A stretch of 64,000 bases of DNA from Pseudarthrobacter sp. NamB4 (GCF_005796185.1 NZ_VAHM01000002.1:62001-126000), one strand, 5' to 3'; positions 48,279 through 57,611 are shown, counted from the stretch's first letter. Notes: generated by a model from the sequence alone, not told the origin. Program-made: numbers and translations.

Positions 48279-49082
48279 GTGAGCCTGCCGTTTTTCGATC
48301 ACTGCGCCGGTGACGGGTCCCAGCTGCCCATAGCGATGGCCCACCGCGGGTTTTCGGGCGAGGGGCTGGAAAACTCCATGGCCGCGTTCCGCGCCGCCGT
48401 CGGCCTGGGCTACCGGTATCTCGAGACGGACGTCCACGCCACTTCGGACGGCGTGGTGCTCCTCTTCCACGATGACACCCTCGACCGGCTCACGGACGGG
48501 CGCGGTAAGGTTTCCGACCTGCCCGCGGCTGAGGCAGCAAAGGTCCGCATAGGCGGCAGCGAGCCCATCCCGCGGCTCGATGAGCTGCTCGCGGAACTGC
48601 CCGACGTCCGGCTGAACCTGGATGTCAAGGACTGGAACTCGGTTGCCAGCATCGCCGCGGTCATCGAGGAGCACCAGGTGCATGACCGGGTCCTGGTGAC
48701 CAGCTTTTCCGACCGGCGGCGGCGCGCGGTGCTGAAGCGGCTGAGCCGGCCGGTCGCGGCGTCGGCCGGGGTGGGGTCAATCGCACTCTTTACCCTGCTG
48801 GGTCCGGTGCTTCCTCGGACTGTCTTCCAGTGGCTGATGCGCAGAATCCTCCGGGACGTCCACGCGCTTCAGGTTCCGGTCCGCCGCGGCATCGTCAAAG
48901 TGGTAACGCCCGCCTCCATCCGGCGTGCGCATGCCCTGGGCCTGGTGGTCCACGTATGGACCGTCAACGAACCGGAGGAGATGCACCGGCTCCTCGAGCT
49001 GGGCGTTGACGGGCTCGTCACGGACCGCGCGGACCTGCTACGCGAGGTGCTCGTTGAGCGGGGAGAATGGCCGCACGGCTGA
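48279..49082 (+). CDS. Glycerophosphodiester phosphodiesterase
   Basis: This 267-residue TIM-barrel enzyme cleaves glycerophosphodiesters to glycerol 3-phosphate and an alcohol. Catalytic HRGFSGEGLENS (about 21-32), ETDVHATSDG (about 48-57) and HDDTLDRLTDG match the family metal and His residues. VHVWTVNEPEEMHRLLELGVDG is the usual C-terminal part. There is no signal peptide, so it is cytoplasmic, acting on lipid-head-group products. Choline-containing substrates would yield choline for the betaine route, but this link is only suggestive. Confidence 0.9.
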   Translation: MSLPFFDHCAGDGSQLPIAMAHRGFSGEGLENSMAAFRAAVGLGYRYLETDVHATSDGVVLLFHDDTLDRLTDGRGKVSDLPAAEAAKVRIGGSEPIPRLDELLAELPDVRLNLDVKDWNSVASIAAVIEEHQVHDRVLVTSFSDRRRRAVLKRLSRPVAASAGVGSIALFTLLGPVLPRTVFQWLMRRILRDVHALQVPVRRGIVKVVTPASIRRAHALGLVVHVWTVNEPEEMHRLLELGVDGLVTDRADLLREVLVERGEWPHG

Positions 49083-49186
49083 CAGCTGCGCGGCCGGGCA
49101 GGAACCGGCTGCTTCGCGCTGGACCTTGTTCGTTGGGGTCCTGCCCTGCCGGTTCCTCTCCCGGCCTGCCCTTCCTAGCAGTTCAC

Positions 49187-49669
49187 CTAGCCCCGGCCCG
49201 TGCTGGTGGAAGGGTCCTGGTCACCCTCGGTGGGGTCCGCACGCAGTTCATCCGGGTTGCTGTCGGGCAGGCCGGCCGAGCCAGATACCCCGCCCGGATC
49301 CGCCCCTGCCCCGCCGGAAGGGGCGGATGCGCTGCCGGCCAGGCCGCCGTCGTCGTCCAGCCCGGCGCTGCCCTCTCCCGCGCCCCGGCCTTCCGTGCCG
49401 CTGCCGCCGTCAGCCTCATCGGCGTCCTGATCCCCGCCAAAGGGGTTTTCGGAAACGGGGCCGGGGGCCGCGCCGGTCTTGAGCCCCGGAGCCTTTTGCT
49501 TCTCTGCCTCCATGGCGTTGGATCCCTCACTGAGGGAGGAATGGACCTCTACGTCGTCATGGGGATCCGTGGGGTCAGGAACATTCATCTTCTCTGTGGG
49601 CTTGGATGTCCCTGCCAGGTCTTCCATGGCGTTTTCTGCTGCCTTGCCGATGCTGTCGCCGATACCCAT
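49187..49669 (-). CDS. Acidic, mostly disordered protein
   Basis: The 160-residue product starts with a short amphipathic helix (MGIGDSIGKAAENAMEDLAG). It is then Asp/Glu/Gly/Ser/Pro-rich with no hydrophobic core or cysteines. The N-terminal pattern recalls CsbD-type and other small stress proteins. GGAAGGAGCAGTCAC gives an excellent ribosome site. A shared TAAG..CTGAT element (49733-49751, minus strand) lies 64 bp upstream, as in other stress-type genes of the window. I cannot name a function; hydration protection or phase behaviour is speculation. Confidence 0.6.
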   Translation of the reverse strand: MGIGDSIGKAAENAMEDLAGTSKPTEKMNVPDPTDPHDDVEVHSSLSEGSNAMEAEKQKAPGLKTGAAPGPVSENPFGGDQDADEADGGSGTEGRGAGEGSAGLDDDGGLAGSASAPSGGAGADPGGVSGSAGLPDSNPDELRADPTEGDQDPSTSTGRG

Positions 49670-49732
49670 GTGACTGCTCCTTCCGACATTGTGTTCCGGG
49701 CACCCCAGCGGACGCGCGGAACATTACCCTCC

Positions 49733-49751
49733 AGAATTATCAGCATGCTTA
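49733..49751 (-). promoter_or_regulatory. Shared stress-gene element, copy 1
   Basis: On the minus strand it reads TAAGCATGCTGATAATTCT, matching 59756-59774 (TAAGTTTACTGATTATTCG) at 14 of 19 positions. It lies between the two divergent small acidic protein genes. Confidence 0.5.
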
Positions 49752-49808
49752 CAATTAGTCCAGAGCCGGGGCGTTGAACCGCGGCCGGACAGGAGGGACG
49801 AAGTCACC

Positions 49809-50027
49809 ATGAGCAGCTACCACCCGGAAAATGATCCGGCCAACCCCGACCAGCCGGGCAAGGACCCAGCCGCCGGCAGGCCGGATGGCAAGGAGTCTGC
49901 AAGTTCGCCGAATCCGGACCCTGCCGAAGGCAACGTCACAGGGCTGGAGCCGGGCGGGGGAGTACCTCCCGGCGAAACGCCGCCAGCTGAAGACCAGATG
50001 AGCGGGGACCAGGGCCACAGCGAATAG
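49809..50027 (+). CDS. DUF6480-like small proline-rich protein
   Basis: This 72-residue protein ends with NVTGLEPGGGVPPGETPPAE, the conserved core of the DUF6480 proteins found across actinobacteria, often in stress- or stationary-phase gene sets. There is no membrane segment, so a cytoplasmic disordered protein is likely. The ATG at 49809 has AGGAGGG 12 bp upstream. It is divergent from another acidic small protein, and a shared element lies between them. Confidence 0.65.
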   Translation: MSSYHPENDPANPDQPGKDPAAGRPDGKESASSPNPDPAEGNVTGLEPGGGVPPGETPPAEDQMSGDQGHSE

Positions 50028-50069
50028 CGCCAGTGCCGGGCTCTGGCGTACTGCTGCGGACCGACCGCG

Positions 50070-51164
50070 TCAGCTTTGGTCGTTCGTGTGCGGAGCGGCC
50101 GAGCGCGAGGTTGCCGCCTGGGCGGCCGTACCGGCCTGCCCGGGTCCCGCGAGATGCCGCTGGAGCCCGTCCACATCCAGCCGGGTGTCCCAGCTGGTCC
50201 AGTCCTTGGGCATGACGGAGGGCCTGCCGAGCAGGTAACCCTGCCCGGCGCTGATCCCCAGTTCGGTGAGGACTTTAAGCTCGCCCACGGTCTCTATGCC
50301 TTCTGCCACCAGGGTGGTCCCGATCTGCTCGGCAAAGTCCACCAGGCAGGCCGCCAGGGCACGCTGGATCCCGTCATTGTCCACGTCGCCAATGATGTTC
50401 CTGCCCACCTTCAGGAAGTCCGGCCGCAGGTGGACCATGCGGCTCAGTGCGCCGGCGCCTGAGTGGGTGTCGTCGACGGCGATCCGCAGGCCTTTGTCGC
50501 GCAACGGGTTGATGGCGGAAATGAACTGCGCATATTCCTCGTCCTTGACCGTCTCCGTCAGTTCGAGCACAACACGGCTGATGGGAAGCTCGATGTGCTC
50601 GAACAGTTCCGGCAGCCGCGGGTCCAGACACGACGCCGGTGAGATGTTCAGGGAGACGAACAGGTTTGTGGGGAGGTGCTTCGCTGCCGCTGCGGCGGAT
50701 CCCAATGCCGAAAACTCAAGGTTGGCACGGAGCCCCACCGCAGCTGCCTCGGCGAACCAGAGCTCCGCGGCGGCGCCGTCATCGCTGACGAACCGGGACA
50801 ACGCCTCGACTCCCACCACGGTTTTTTCTTCCAGGCCGTAGATGGGCTGGAAGGCCGTCATGAGCATGTTGTTCTCAAGAAGCGCGCTGATGCGGGACAC
50901 GCTGCGGATGGCGTCGATTTGCTCGGCCAGTTGGGGCGGAAGAGCTGCAGGGGTGAGGCGCATCTGCCTGGCGCTTTCCAGCGTTTCCACCGTATTGGCG
51001 TCGCTTTGCCGGGTTTCCAGCAGGTATTCCAGCAACGCCCGCTCCGGGACACCCGGATTTTCATCCAGCCTGTTGCTCAGGCGCTGCCGGACCGCCGCTC
51101 CGGACGGATCCGCGTCCGCCAGCACAGCGGCGATTATTCCCCATGCCTGTGTTCGAACCAACAT
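50070..51164 (-). CDS. EAL-domain c-di-GMP phosphodiesterase
   Basis: The 364-residue cytoplasmic protein has a helical N-terminal region (about 1-90) and a single EAL domain. Visible site residues are FQPIYGLEEKTVVGVEALSRF, the Asn in SLNISPAS, ELTET, the AVDDTHSGAG segment in place of the usual DDFGTG, FLKVGR, and AEGIETVGE followed by GQGYLLGRP. The metal and substrate residues appear kept, so hydrolysis of c-di-GMP to pGpG is plausible. It is the third gene, after a 164-bp gap, in a histidine kinase/GGDEF-EAL/EAL series. Confidence 0.82.
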   Translation of the reverse strand: MLVRTQAWGIIAAVLADADPSGAAVRQRLSNRLDENPGVPERALLEYLLETRQSDANTVETLESARQMRLTPAALPPQLAEQIDAIRSVSRISALLENNMLMTAFQPIYGLEEKTVVGVEALSRFVSDDGAAAELWFAEAAAVGLRANLEFSALGSAAAAAKHLPTNLFVSLNISPASCLDPRLPELFEHIELPISRVVLELTETVKDEEYAQFISAINPLRDKGLRIAVDDTHSGAGALSRMVHLRPDFLKVGRNIIGDVDNDGIQRALAACLVDFAEQIGTTLVAEGIETVGELKVLTELGISAGQGYLLGRPSVMPKDWTSWDTRLDVDGLQRHLAGPGQAGTAAQAATSRSAAPHTNDQS

Positions 51165-51328
51165 TAACTACGCCCCCAGTTGACGAAGTAATGACCCAAT
51201 GGCCCATTGCTGTTCAATTTCTAAACGCCTTTAAATTCCGGTGTCGCTGCTGAAACCTGTTTTCGCGGCGACGAAAACCAGACACCGCACGTTGATCGTA
51301 TATCGCAGGATACAAAAGCGCAGTAGTT

Positions 51329-52870
51329 TCACTCCTGCTCTCTGGCGCTTTCCGGTTTGGCAGCCAGCAGTTCCGGTATTTGCTCCGGTGGAACGGGCTT
51401 GCTGAAGAAGTAACCCTGCGCGCTGAGGCAGCCCAGGCCCCGAAGGATCTCGGCCTGCTCAGCAGTTTCCACCCCTTCCCACACCGCTTCCAGCCCGCAG
51501 GCCCTGACGAGTTGCAGGACCGCTGCCACCAGTGCCGGGTGGCTGGAATCTGTTCCCAGTCCCGTGATCAGCGACCGGTCCACCTTGACCCGATCCACGG
51601 GAAGCCTGCGCAGGTAGCTGATGGACGAGTATCCGGTGCCGAAGTCGTCGATCTCGATGCCCACGCCCAGGCCGCGCAGCCCGCCCAATGAATACCGGTC
51701 CAGCTCGTTGCCCTTCACGATGGCCACCTCGGTCAGTTCCAGAACCACCTGCTCCGGCCGCACCCCCGTCTCCTTCAGGACAGCCCTGACATCCTCGATG
51801 AACTGAAGGCTCTGCAGGTCTGTGGCCGAGATATTGATCCTGACTGAAAAGCTACCGTCCACCACGGAAGCATCAAGCCAGTCCCGGAGCTGGTGCACGG
51901 CCGTCCTGAGTACCCAGTTTCCGAGCTCGGAAATCAGGCCGGCCTCTTCAGCGAGCGGAATGAACTCATCCGGCATGATGAAGCCGCGGCTGGGGTGGTT
52001 CCAGCGGACCAGGGCTTCCACGCCTTCGATGCGGCCGGTGCCAAGCTCCACCACCGGCTGGTAATGGAGCATCAGGCCGCCGGATTGAATTGCACCGCGC
52101 AGATCCTCCACCAGCTGGCTGCGGAGCCTCCGCACCAGCAGGAGCCCGGGTTCGAAGCGGTGCAGCCTGTTTTGACCTTCTGCCTTGGAGGCATACATCG
52201 CGACGTCGGCCTCCATCAGCATGTCCTCGGGGGTCTTCCCCGCGCCGCCGCAACTGAGCCCCATGCTGGCCCCGCAGCGGACGCTGCGTCCCGGCACGTC
52301 GATGGGCTCGGCCAGGGCTGCCAAGATGCGGTGCGCCACAATGCCGGCCTGATCACATGAGGCGCCAGGCAGGACGATCGCGAACTCGTCGCCGCCCAGG
52401 CGCGCCACGACGTCGGAGGCACGGACTGCGCTGCGGATTTTCTGCCCCACGATGGACAGGACGTGGTCCCCTGCTGTGTGGCCAAGGCTGTCGTTGATGG
52501 ATTTGAAGGCATCCAGATCCATCAGCAGGAGGGCGGGGCTGTCGCCGGACCCGCCGTCGGCGTCAAGCGCACCTTTCAATGCCTCGAGGAGGGCGGACCG
52601 GTTGGCCAGGCCCGTCAGTGGATCCTGCATGGCCATCTTCTGCATTTCCAGATGGGCTTCGTGCAGGAGCTGGGTCCGGACCTGGACCCGCTGCTCGAGC
52701 TCTTCGTAGATAATCTGCAGGTCCTCTGCCAGCAGGTTGGTGCCCATGATGATGGCGTCCAGTTCATCACGTGCCGGGGACACCTCGATCCGGGAGCTGA
52801 GGTCTCCGGATGCCAGGCGGACGATGCCTTCGAGGAGCTGGGAGAGCCGCGGGTCGTTATCCGCAAACAT
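51329..52870 (-). CDS. HAMP-GGDEF-EAL protein (c-di-GMP turnover)
   Basis: This 513-residue soluble protein has an N-terminal HAMP-like helix pair (about 8-65), then a GGDEF domain with an intact GGDEF at 159-163. RASD (150-153) lies exactly five residues before it, which is the inhibitory c-di-GMP I-site. It ends in an EAL domain (GVEALVRWN, EIDDFGTGYSS, VWEGVETAEQ). Both catalytic sites look complete, so it may switch between synthesis and degradation. No membrane helix is present, so the HAMP must take its signal from a partner, probably the kinase 17 bp upstream. Confidence 0.85.
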   Translation of the reverse strand: MFADNDPRLSQLLEGIVRLASGDLSSRIEVSPARDELDAIIMGTNLLAEDLQIIYEELEQRVQVRTQLLHEAHLEMQKMAMQDPLTGLANRSALLEALKGALDADGGSGDSPALLLMDLDAFKSINDSLGHTAGDHVLSIVGQKIRSAVRASDVVARLGGDEFAIVLPGASCDQAGIVAHRILAALAEPIDVPGRSVRCGASMGLSCGGAGKTPEDMLMEADVAMYASKAEGQNRLHRFEPGLLLVRRLRSQLVEDLRGAIQSGGLMLHYQPVVELGTGRIEGVEALVRWNHPSRGFIMPDEFIPLAEEAGLISELGNWVLRTAVHQLRDWLDASVVDGSFSVRINISATDLQSLQFIEDVRAVLKETGVRPEQVVLELTEVAIVKGNELDRYSLGGLRGLGVGIEIDDFGTGYSSISYLRRLPVDRVKVDRSLITGLGTDSSHPALVAAVLQLVRACGLEAVWEGVETAEQAEILRGLGCLSAQGYFFSKPVPPEQIPELLAAKPESAREQE

Positions 52871-52887
52871 CGGGTTCCGGCATGCGT

Positions 52888-54546
52888 TCAGTTCTCCTGG
52901 CTGCGGTCGGCGCCCAGGGGAAGGCTTACTTTGACGGTGGTCCCCGCACCCAGCGTGGAGGAGACGTCTATGCGGCCGCCGTGGCGGGACACGATGTCCT
53001 TGGTGATTGCCAGCCCCAGGCCGGTCCCCGGAATGGCTCCGGACATGGCGTTGGAGGCACGGTAGAACCGGGTAAAGACGTGGTCGATTTCATCACTCGA
53101 GATGCCGATTCCGGTGTCCGCCACGCTGACGGTGGCCCATCGCGTGCCGTCGGCGGCGGCATGGGACTCGCTGCCCACCTCAATCCGGCCGCCGCTGGGG
53201 GTGAATTTGATTGCGTTGGATACCAGGTTGGTGAACACCTGCTGCAGCTGCACCTCGTCGGCAAGAATCTCCGGGTCCTCCGGGACGGCGTCCACGGCGA
53301 TCGTAACGTTCTGCAGCGTAGCCAGGGGCCGTAGCGCTGCCGCCACCAGGTCCAGGGTTTGCCCCAGCCGCACCGGCGTAAGATGCATCAGGCTGTCATC
53401 CAGCCCGCTTCGCGAGACACTCAGCATGTCCTCGATGAGGATCCGCAGCCGCTCTGTGTTGCGCACCACGATGTCCAGCATCTGGTGGACCTCGGGGGAG
53501 ACCGGCTGCTCGGTGTTCTCCTGGATCATGTCCAGGTAGGCCATGATGGACGTGAGCGGAGTCCTCAGCTCATGGTTCACGGTGGCCAGGAAGTCGGTCT
53601 TGGCCTTGTCCAACTGCTGAAGCTGTTTCACCACCTGCTGCTGGCTGCTAATCAGGTGGCTTTGGATAAGGCCATAGGCGGTATTGCCTGCCACATGCTG
53701 CATAAGCCCCAGTTCCGCGCCCGTCCAGCTCCGCTGCTGCTCCAGCATCGCGATCACGATGATGCCCAGCGAGGAGTTCCCCTCGCCCATGGGCACCGCC
53801 AGGGATGAGGCGGCGTCCGCGATGCCGGCTGAAGGGGCCTGTCCCGCGGTCGGCTCCTCCGCCGTCGACTCTTCCGCTGCCGCGGATGAGGACGTCTCCG
53901 CCCCAGCCCACAGCAGGTCCGCCGTCTGCCGGGCATGCTGCTCGTCCGGCAGCGAAGCGGGAGTAAGCGGCCTAAGTCCGGGCCTGCTCCAGGATGCATT
54001 GATGCGTGGAACGCGGTCATCCTCAAAGGTCGCCAGCCAGACATAATCCGCCTTGAACGTGCGGCCGAAGCCCGCCACCACGTGCCGGGCTATTTCCTGC
54101 GGATCATTCGTTGCCCGCACCGCAGCCGAAACCTGCCGCAGCTGCTCACGGAGCGCCTCGGTTTCCTGCCGGGCGGCCTTGCGGCGGGCCACCATGTCTA
54201 TCAGGGCATTGGCACGGTGGACGAGTTCCCTGGGCGGCGGCGGCTTGGCGATGCAGTCGTGGATGCCGGAAGGCTGCATGGCTGCCAGCTCCGTGGGGTC
54301 GTCGAGGTCCACCACCACCAGTAACGGCGCGGCGGTTTCAACGGTGGACAGGGACGTGTCAACTACGACGACGGAAGGCTCCGAGGCTGCCAGCACGGCA
54401 GCAAGTGCCTCGGCATCTTCCGCACACAGCACCCGGTAGCCGGCATCCCGCAGTGCCTGGGCGTTTGTTGCCAGCCGTGCGCCGTCGGGGTCTGCCACGA
54501 CGGCGGTGCGGGGCACGGACAAGCCACCAGGCATGTCAGCTGTCAC
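52888..54546 (-). CDS. Receiver-like/GAF sensor histidine kinase
   Basis: The 552-residue soluble kinase starts with a receiver-like domain (about 10-115: acidic VADPD, a possible phospho-acceptor Asp in VVVVDTS, and IAKPP with the conserved Lys). Next comes a GAF-type sensor (about 140-300), a dimerisation/phospho-acceptor helix with NHELRTPLTS (His about 325) and an HATPase domain (NAIKFTP, SVADTGIGISSDE, GTGLGLAI). Start GTG with AAGGGGG upstream. It is the first of three signalling genes. No separate response-regulator gene is adjacent, so its output is unclear, possibly the HAMP of the GGDEF-EAL protein. Confidence 0.85.
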   Translation of the reverse strand: MTADMPGGLSVPRTAVVADPDGARLATNAQALRDAGYRVLCAEDAEALAAVLAASEPSVVVVDTSLSTVETAAPLLVVVDLDDPTELAAMQPSGIHDCIAKPPPPRELVHRANALIDMVARRKAARQETEALREQLRQVSAAVRATNDPQEIARHVVAGFGRTFKADYVWLATFEDDRVPRINASWSRPGLRPLTPASLPDEQHARQTADLLWAGAETSSSAAAEESTAEEPTAGQAPSAGIADAASSLAVPMGEGNSSLGIIVIAMLEQQRSWTGAELGLMQHVAGNTAYGLIQSHLISSQQQVVKQLQQLDKAKTDFLATVNHELRTPLTSIMAYLDMIQENTEQPVSPEVHQMLDIVVRNTERLRILIEDMLSVSRSGLDDSLMHLTPVRLGQTLDLVAAALRPLATLQNVTIAVDAVPEDPEILADEVQLQQVFTNLVSNAIKFTPSGGRIEVGSESHAAADGTRWATVSVADTGIGISSDEIDHVFTRFYRASNAMSGAIPGTGLGLAITKDIVSRHGGRIDVSSTLGAGTTVKVSLPLGADRSQEN

Positions 54547-54674
54547 AATGCCCCCTTCCCTCCCAGTTGACTACATTCTAGGGGGATACAGTGTGGTCGG
54601 CTTCACGAAAGTGGCAGGCAGGCACGCCGTCCGCAATAAAGGGCGGCCGTCCAGTTCCCGCTGGATCGGGCACA

Positions 54675-54680
54675 TATATT
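54675..54680 (+). promoter_or_regulatory. -10 element of a leaderless promoter (methyltransferase)
   Basis: TATATT ends 6 nt before the GTG at 54687. Confidence 0.55.
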
Positions 54681-54686
54681 TGATCC

Positions 54687-55535
54687 GTGCCCTCCCCAGC
54701 GAAGCCTTCCCCCGCAAAATCGGCCTTTTCCGCCCTGCCGAAGTACCTAATGATCCCCAAACTCATACGGTTGGCCCGTTCTGCCCCCAAGGACCGGCCA
54801 CTGGCGTGGGACAGGTACTGGGCGGGGATCCGGGGAACCGGCTCCGGTGATGAAGTTTTGTGGGACTCAGGCACTGACCATGAGTTCCTTGGCTACAAGG
54901 ACGTGCTGGTGCGGTACCTGGACCCGGGGCTGCCCGTGGTGGACGTGGGCTGCGGACACGGCAGCTTCACCAGGGCGTTGGCGGAAGTCTTTCCCGAGGT
55001 CATCGGAGTGGATGTCTCCGCGAACGCTGTTGCCCATGCCAGTGCCCAGGCTGCGGCGGACGGCACGCCGGCCGGTGGGAGCGCGGGCTGTATCCGTTTC
55101 GAGGCCCGGGACATGACCCGGCCGGGCGCGGCGGAGGGGCTGGCCGGCGAGGGCGGTGCGAACGTCTTCATCCGGGGTGTGCTCCATGTCCTGGACCCGG
55201 CCGACCAGGCGGCTCTGGTGGAGAACCTGCGGCTGCTGACCGGCAGCCGGGGCACAGTCTTCCTCGCCGAGACCAACTTCCAAGGCAACCCGGTGGAGTA
55301 CGTTTCCCACCTTGGTGCCACCGCACGGAAAATCCCCGCCCCGCTCGAGCGCGCCATCCGCGGGCTGCCCATGCCCGGTCATTTCGGGCCGGAAGAGCGC
55401 TCGCGGGCTCTTCCGCCGGAAACCTGGGAACTCCTGGTGGACGGTGAGGTCGCCATAGAAACGCACCCCTTGACGGGCATTGACGGGCAAAGCCGGGTGC
55501 CGGGGTACTTTGCGGTGCTGCGCCCGCGGGCCTGA
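54687..55535 (+). CDS. Class I SAM-dependent methyltransferase
   Basis: The 282-residue protein has the SAM motif I VVDVGCGHGSF (about 85-95), an acidic strand-2 end VIGVDVS, and the later RFEARDM and VFIRGVLHVLDPADQ segments of Rossmann-type methyltransferases. The basic first 30 residues are longer than usual. The substrate is unknown; small-molecule or lipid targets are more typical than nucleic acid for this subtype. GTG start without Shine-Dalgarno fits a leaderless transcript. Confidence 0.8.
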   Translation: MPSPAKPSPAKSAFSALPKYLMIPKLIRLARSAPKDRPLAWDRYWAGIRGTGSGDEVLWDSGTDHEFLGYKDVLVRYLDPGLPVVDVGCGHGSFTRALAEVFPEVIGVDVSANAVAHASAQAAADGTPAGGSAGCIRFEARDMTRPGAAEGLAGEGGANVFIRGVLHVLDPADQAALVENLRLLTGSRGTVFLAETNFQGNPVEYVSHLGATARKIPAPLERAIRGLPMPGHFGPEERSRALPPETWELLVDGEVAIETHPLTGIDGQSRVPGYFAVLRPRA

Positions 55536-55591
55536 TCCTCCGCCCCTGCCTGTGCGCGCCTGCGGGAAGCCGCCGAAAGCCCGGCGAGCCC

Positions 55592-55643
55592 TTGACAGGG
55601 AGCCCGACCGGGAGGCTACATGGTAAGTAGACTTACTAGTTAG
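55592..55643 (+). promoter_or_regulatory. Promoter region with palindrome and stress-type element, copy 2
   Basis: A consensus TTGACA (55592-55597) is followed after 19 bp by TACATG. The palindrome GTAAGT-AG-ACTTAC (55623-55636) lies at the expected start of transcription. TAAGTAGACTTACTAGTTAG (55624-55643) resembles the elements at 49733 and 59756 in its TAAG..ACT part. Confidence 0.5.
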
Positions 55644-55669
55644 AGCCCCAGGGGAAAGGACGGGCATCC

Positions 55670-56119
55670 ATGGCGCAGGACAAGGGCAACAAGAGCCGCG
55701 GAGCTGAAGCGGACCGGGACGAAGAGGACCTGGGCGCCGGACCCGACGAAGGCAAGGTGCGGACCGGGCCGGAGTCATCCAAGTCCCTTAAGTACTCACA
55801 GGAGGTCACCTCAACGGAGGACGAACCCGAGCGCGAGGGCCGCAGCCTGGTCACCACGCACCACGAAGTGATCCGGCAGTGGGCCGAAGAGCGCGACGGC
55901 GTTCCGGCCACGGTGGAAGGCACCGAGCACGGTGACCACCTTGGAGTGCTGCGGATCGACTTCGGGGGCGATGACGACAAGCTCCGCCACATCAGCTGGG
56001 AGGAATGGTTCGAAACCTTCGACGCCCGCCAGCTGAACTTCATCTACCAGGAACAACGCAGCGACGGCCAACAGTCAAACTTCTTCCGGCTCGAAAACCC
56101 CGGCCGGGAAGACGCCTAA
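55670..56119 (+). CDS. Conserved stress-type protein of unknown function
   Basis: The first about 60 of 149 residues are charged and disordered. The rest is a compact domain with VTTHHEVIRQWAEERDGVPA, LGVLRIDFGG, ISWEEWFETFD and LNFIYQEQRSDGQQSNFFR. Proteins with this domain are widespread and are sometimes mislabelled as glucan-branching enzymes, but no enzymatic motif is present. The neighbours and the palindromic promoter suggest general stress control. Confidence 0.65.
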   Translation: MAQDKGNKSRGAEADRDEEDLGAGPDEGKVRTGPESSKSLKYSQEVTSTEDEPEREGRSLVTTHHEVIRQWAEERDGVPATVEGTEHGDHLGVLRIDFGGDDDKLRHISWEEWFETFDARQLNFIYQEQRSDGQQSNFFRLENPGREDA

Positions 56120-56209
56120 GCCGCAACCGTCCAGCCGCCCCAGCCCAGCACCGGCCCACCCGTCGGCGCCGCTTCACCGACGGCGGACGCAGAACATACA
56201 GGAAGTGCC

Positions 56210-56626
56210 ATGCGCGAACTCATCCCCTCCGGCGACCTCCGCGAGATGCTGCTGCCACCCACCTACGGGCGGCACATCACCCGGTCCACGGAGTTCACCG
56301 TCCTGTCAGTTGAAATCTGGGCCACCGGCCTGGTGGTGAACATCCACCTGGCATCCGGCGGCGGTCCGGAACCACGCATCATCCTCCAGGACCACTTCGG
56401 CACAGAGTATTCATTTCGGGATTCCGCCACCCTCGGATCCCGGAACCTGCAGGTGTTCACCCCCTCGGTGCCGCCTGGAACCAGAAGCCTGACGGTGAGG
56501 TCGGCTGATGATCCGAATGGACGACAGGTAGTAACCTTCGCCGTCCCGCTGAGGGCCGTGCCAAGCGAACTGCAGCCTTCACAGGACGGCGGCTATCCGC
56601 CGCCTGAGCTCCGCCGCCCTGCGTGA
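56210..56626 (+). CDS. Hypothetical beta-rich protein
   Basis: This 138-residue protein has no signal peptide. From about residue 28 it reads as a beta sandwich with a transmembrane-free alternation (VLSVEIWATGLVVNIHLA, then a PRIILQDHFGTEY strand and LQVFTPSVPPGTRSLTVRSAD). I do not recognise the family. It starts 91 bp after the stress-type gene, with AGGAAG upstream, and could share its promoter. Confidence 0.6.
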   Translation: MRELIPSGDLREMLLPPTYGRHITRSTEFTVLSVEIWATGLVVNIHLASGGGPEPRIILQDHFGTEYSFRDSATLGSRNLQVFTPSVPPGTRSLTVRSADDPNGRQVVTFAVPLRAVPSELQPSQDGGYPPPELRRPA

Positions 56627-56729
56627 CAGGTCCGGTCCTGACGCGGCATTACCAGCGCAGCCATAACCGGCCCGGCCACCAACCCGTACGCACCATCGAG
56701 CCCCGCTAGTTCAAGGAGAGGTTGACACC

Positions 56730-57539
56730 ATGCAGGACACCGCAGGATTCACTCCCAGCACCGCCATCGTCACCGCATCGGACTCCGGTATCGGCAAGGC
56801 CACCGCCGTGGCCCTCGCGCGGGCGGGGATGGACGTGGGCGTCACCTGGCACTCGGACAAGGCGGGGGCGGAAGGCACGGCGGAGGAGATCCGCGGGCTG
56901 GGGCGCAAGGCCGTGGTGCGGCAGCTGGACACCACCGAACTCCGCTCCGCCGGCAGCGTGATTGAAGAACTGGCTGACGAGCTGGGCGGCGTGGACGTTT
57001 TCGTCAACAACGCGGGCACCGGCGAGAGCACCAAGTTCCTGGACATGGACATTGACCGCTGGACGGAAACATTGGATACCAACCTCAACGGGGCCTTCGT
57101 GTGCCTGCAGGCGGCCGCCCGCCGGATGGTCCGGGCCGGCAAGGGCGGGCGGCTGATCGCGGTTACCAGCGTGCATGAATTCCAGCCGCGGGTGGGATCG
57201 TCCGCCTACGACGCCTCCAAGCACGGCCTCGGCGGACTCATGAAGACGCTGGCCCTCGAGCTTGCGCAATATGGGATTACTGCCAATACCGTTGCCCCGG
57301 GCGAGATCGCCACCCCCATGACCGGGCAGGAGGACGAGGATCCAACGTCCAAGGACAGGCCTGGCGTCCCGGTCGGCAGGCCCGGTGATGCCCGGGAAAT
57401 TGCCGCCGTGATCGCGTTCCTCGCCTCGCCCGCCTCCAGCTACGTCAACGGCGCCTCCTGGCCAGTGGACGGCGGCATGCTCCAAATGGGGCCGCAGGCA
57501 GGGTCGCACATCACCAGCCACGAGTGGCGCGAGGGCTAG
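56730..57539 (+). CDS. SDR-family oxidoreductase
   Basis: This 269-residue short-chain dehydrogenase has the cofactor motif TASDSGIGKATAVALA (about 12-27, with Ser in place of the usual Gly), NNAGTGE, a Ser at the start of strand 5, and the catalytic YDASK. SINGASWPVDGGM-type ending shows classical SDR length. Glucose/ribitol-dehydrogenase-like members of this group are frequent in actinobacterial stress clusters. The substrate is unknown. AAGGAGAGG gives a good ribosome site. Confidence 0.85.
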   Translation: MQDTAGFTPSTAIVTASDSGIGKATAVALARAGMDVGVTWHSDKAGAEGTAEEIRGLGRKAVVRQLDTTELRSAGSVIEELADELGGVDVFVNNAGTGESTKFLDMDIDRWTETLDTNLNGAFVCLQAAARRMVRAGKGGRLIAVTSVHEFQPRVGSSAYDASKHGLGGLMKTLALELAQYGITANTVAPGEIATPMTGQEDEDPTSKDRPGVPVGRPGDAREIAAVIAFLASPASSYVNGASWPVDGGMLQMGPQAGSHITSHEWREG

Positions 57540-57611
57540 AGGCTATCCCGCACTCGACGCACTTCCCGCCCGGATTACGAACTCAGCAAACGCTTTCCAG
57601 GCGGCTGCTGG

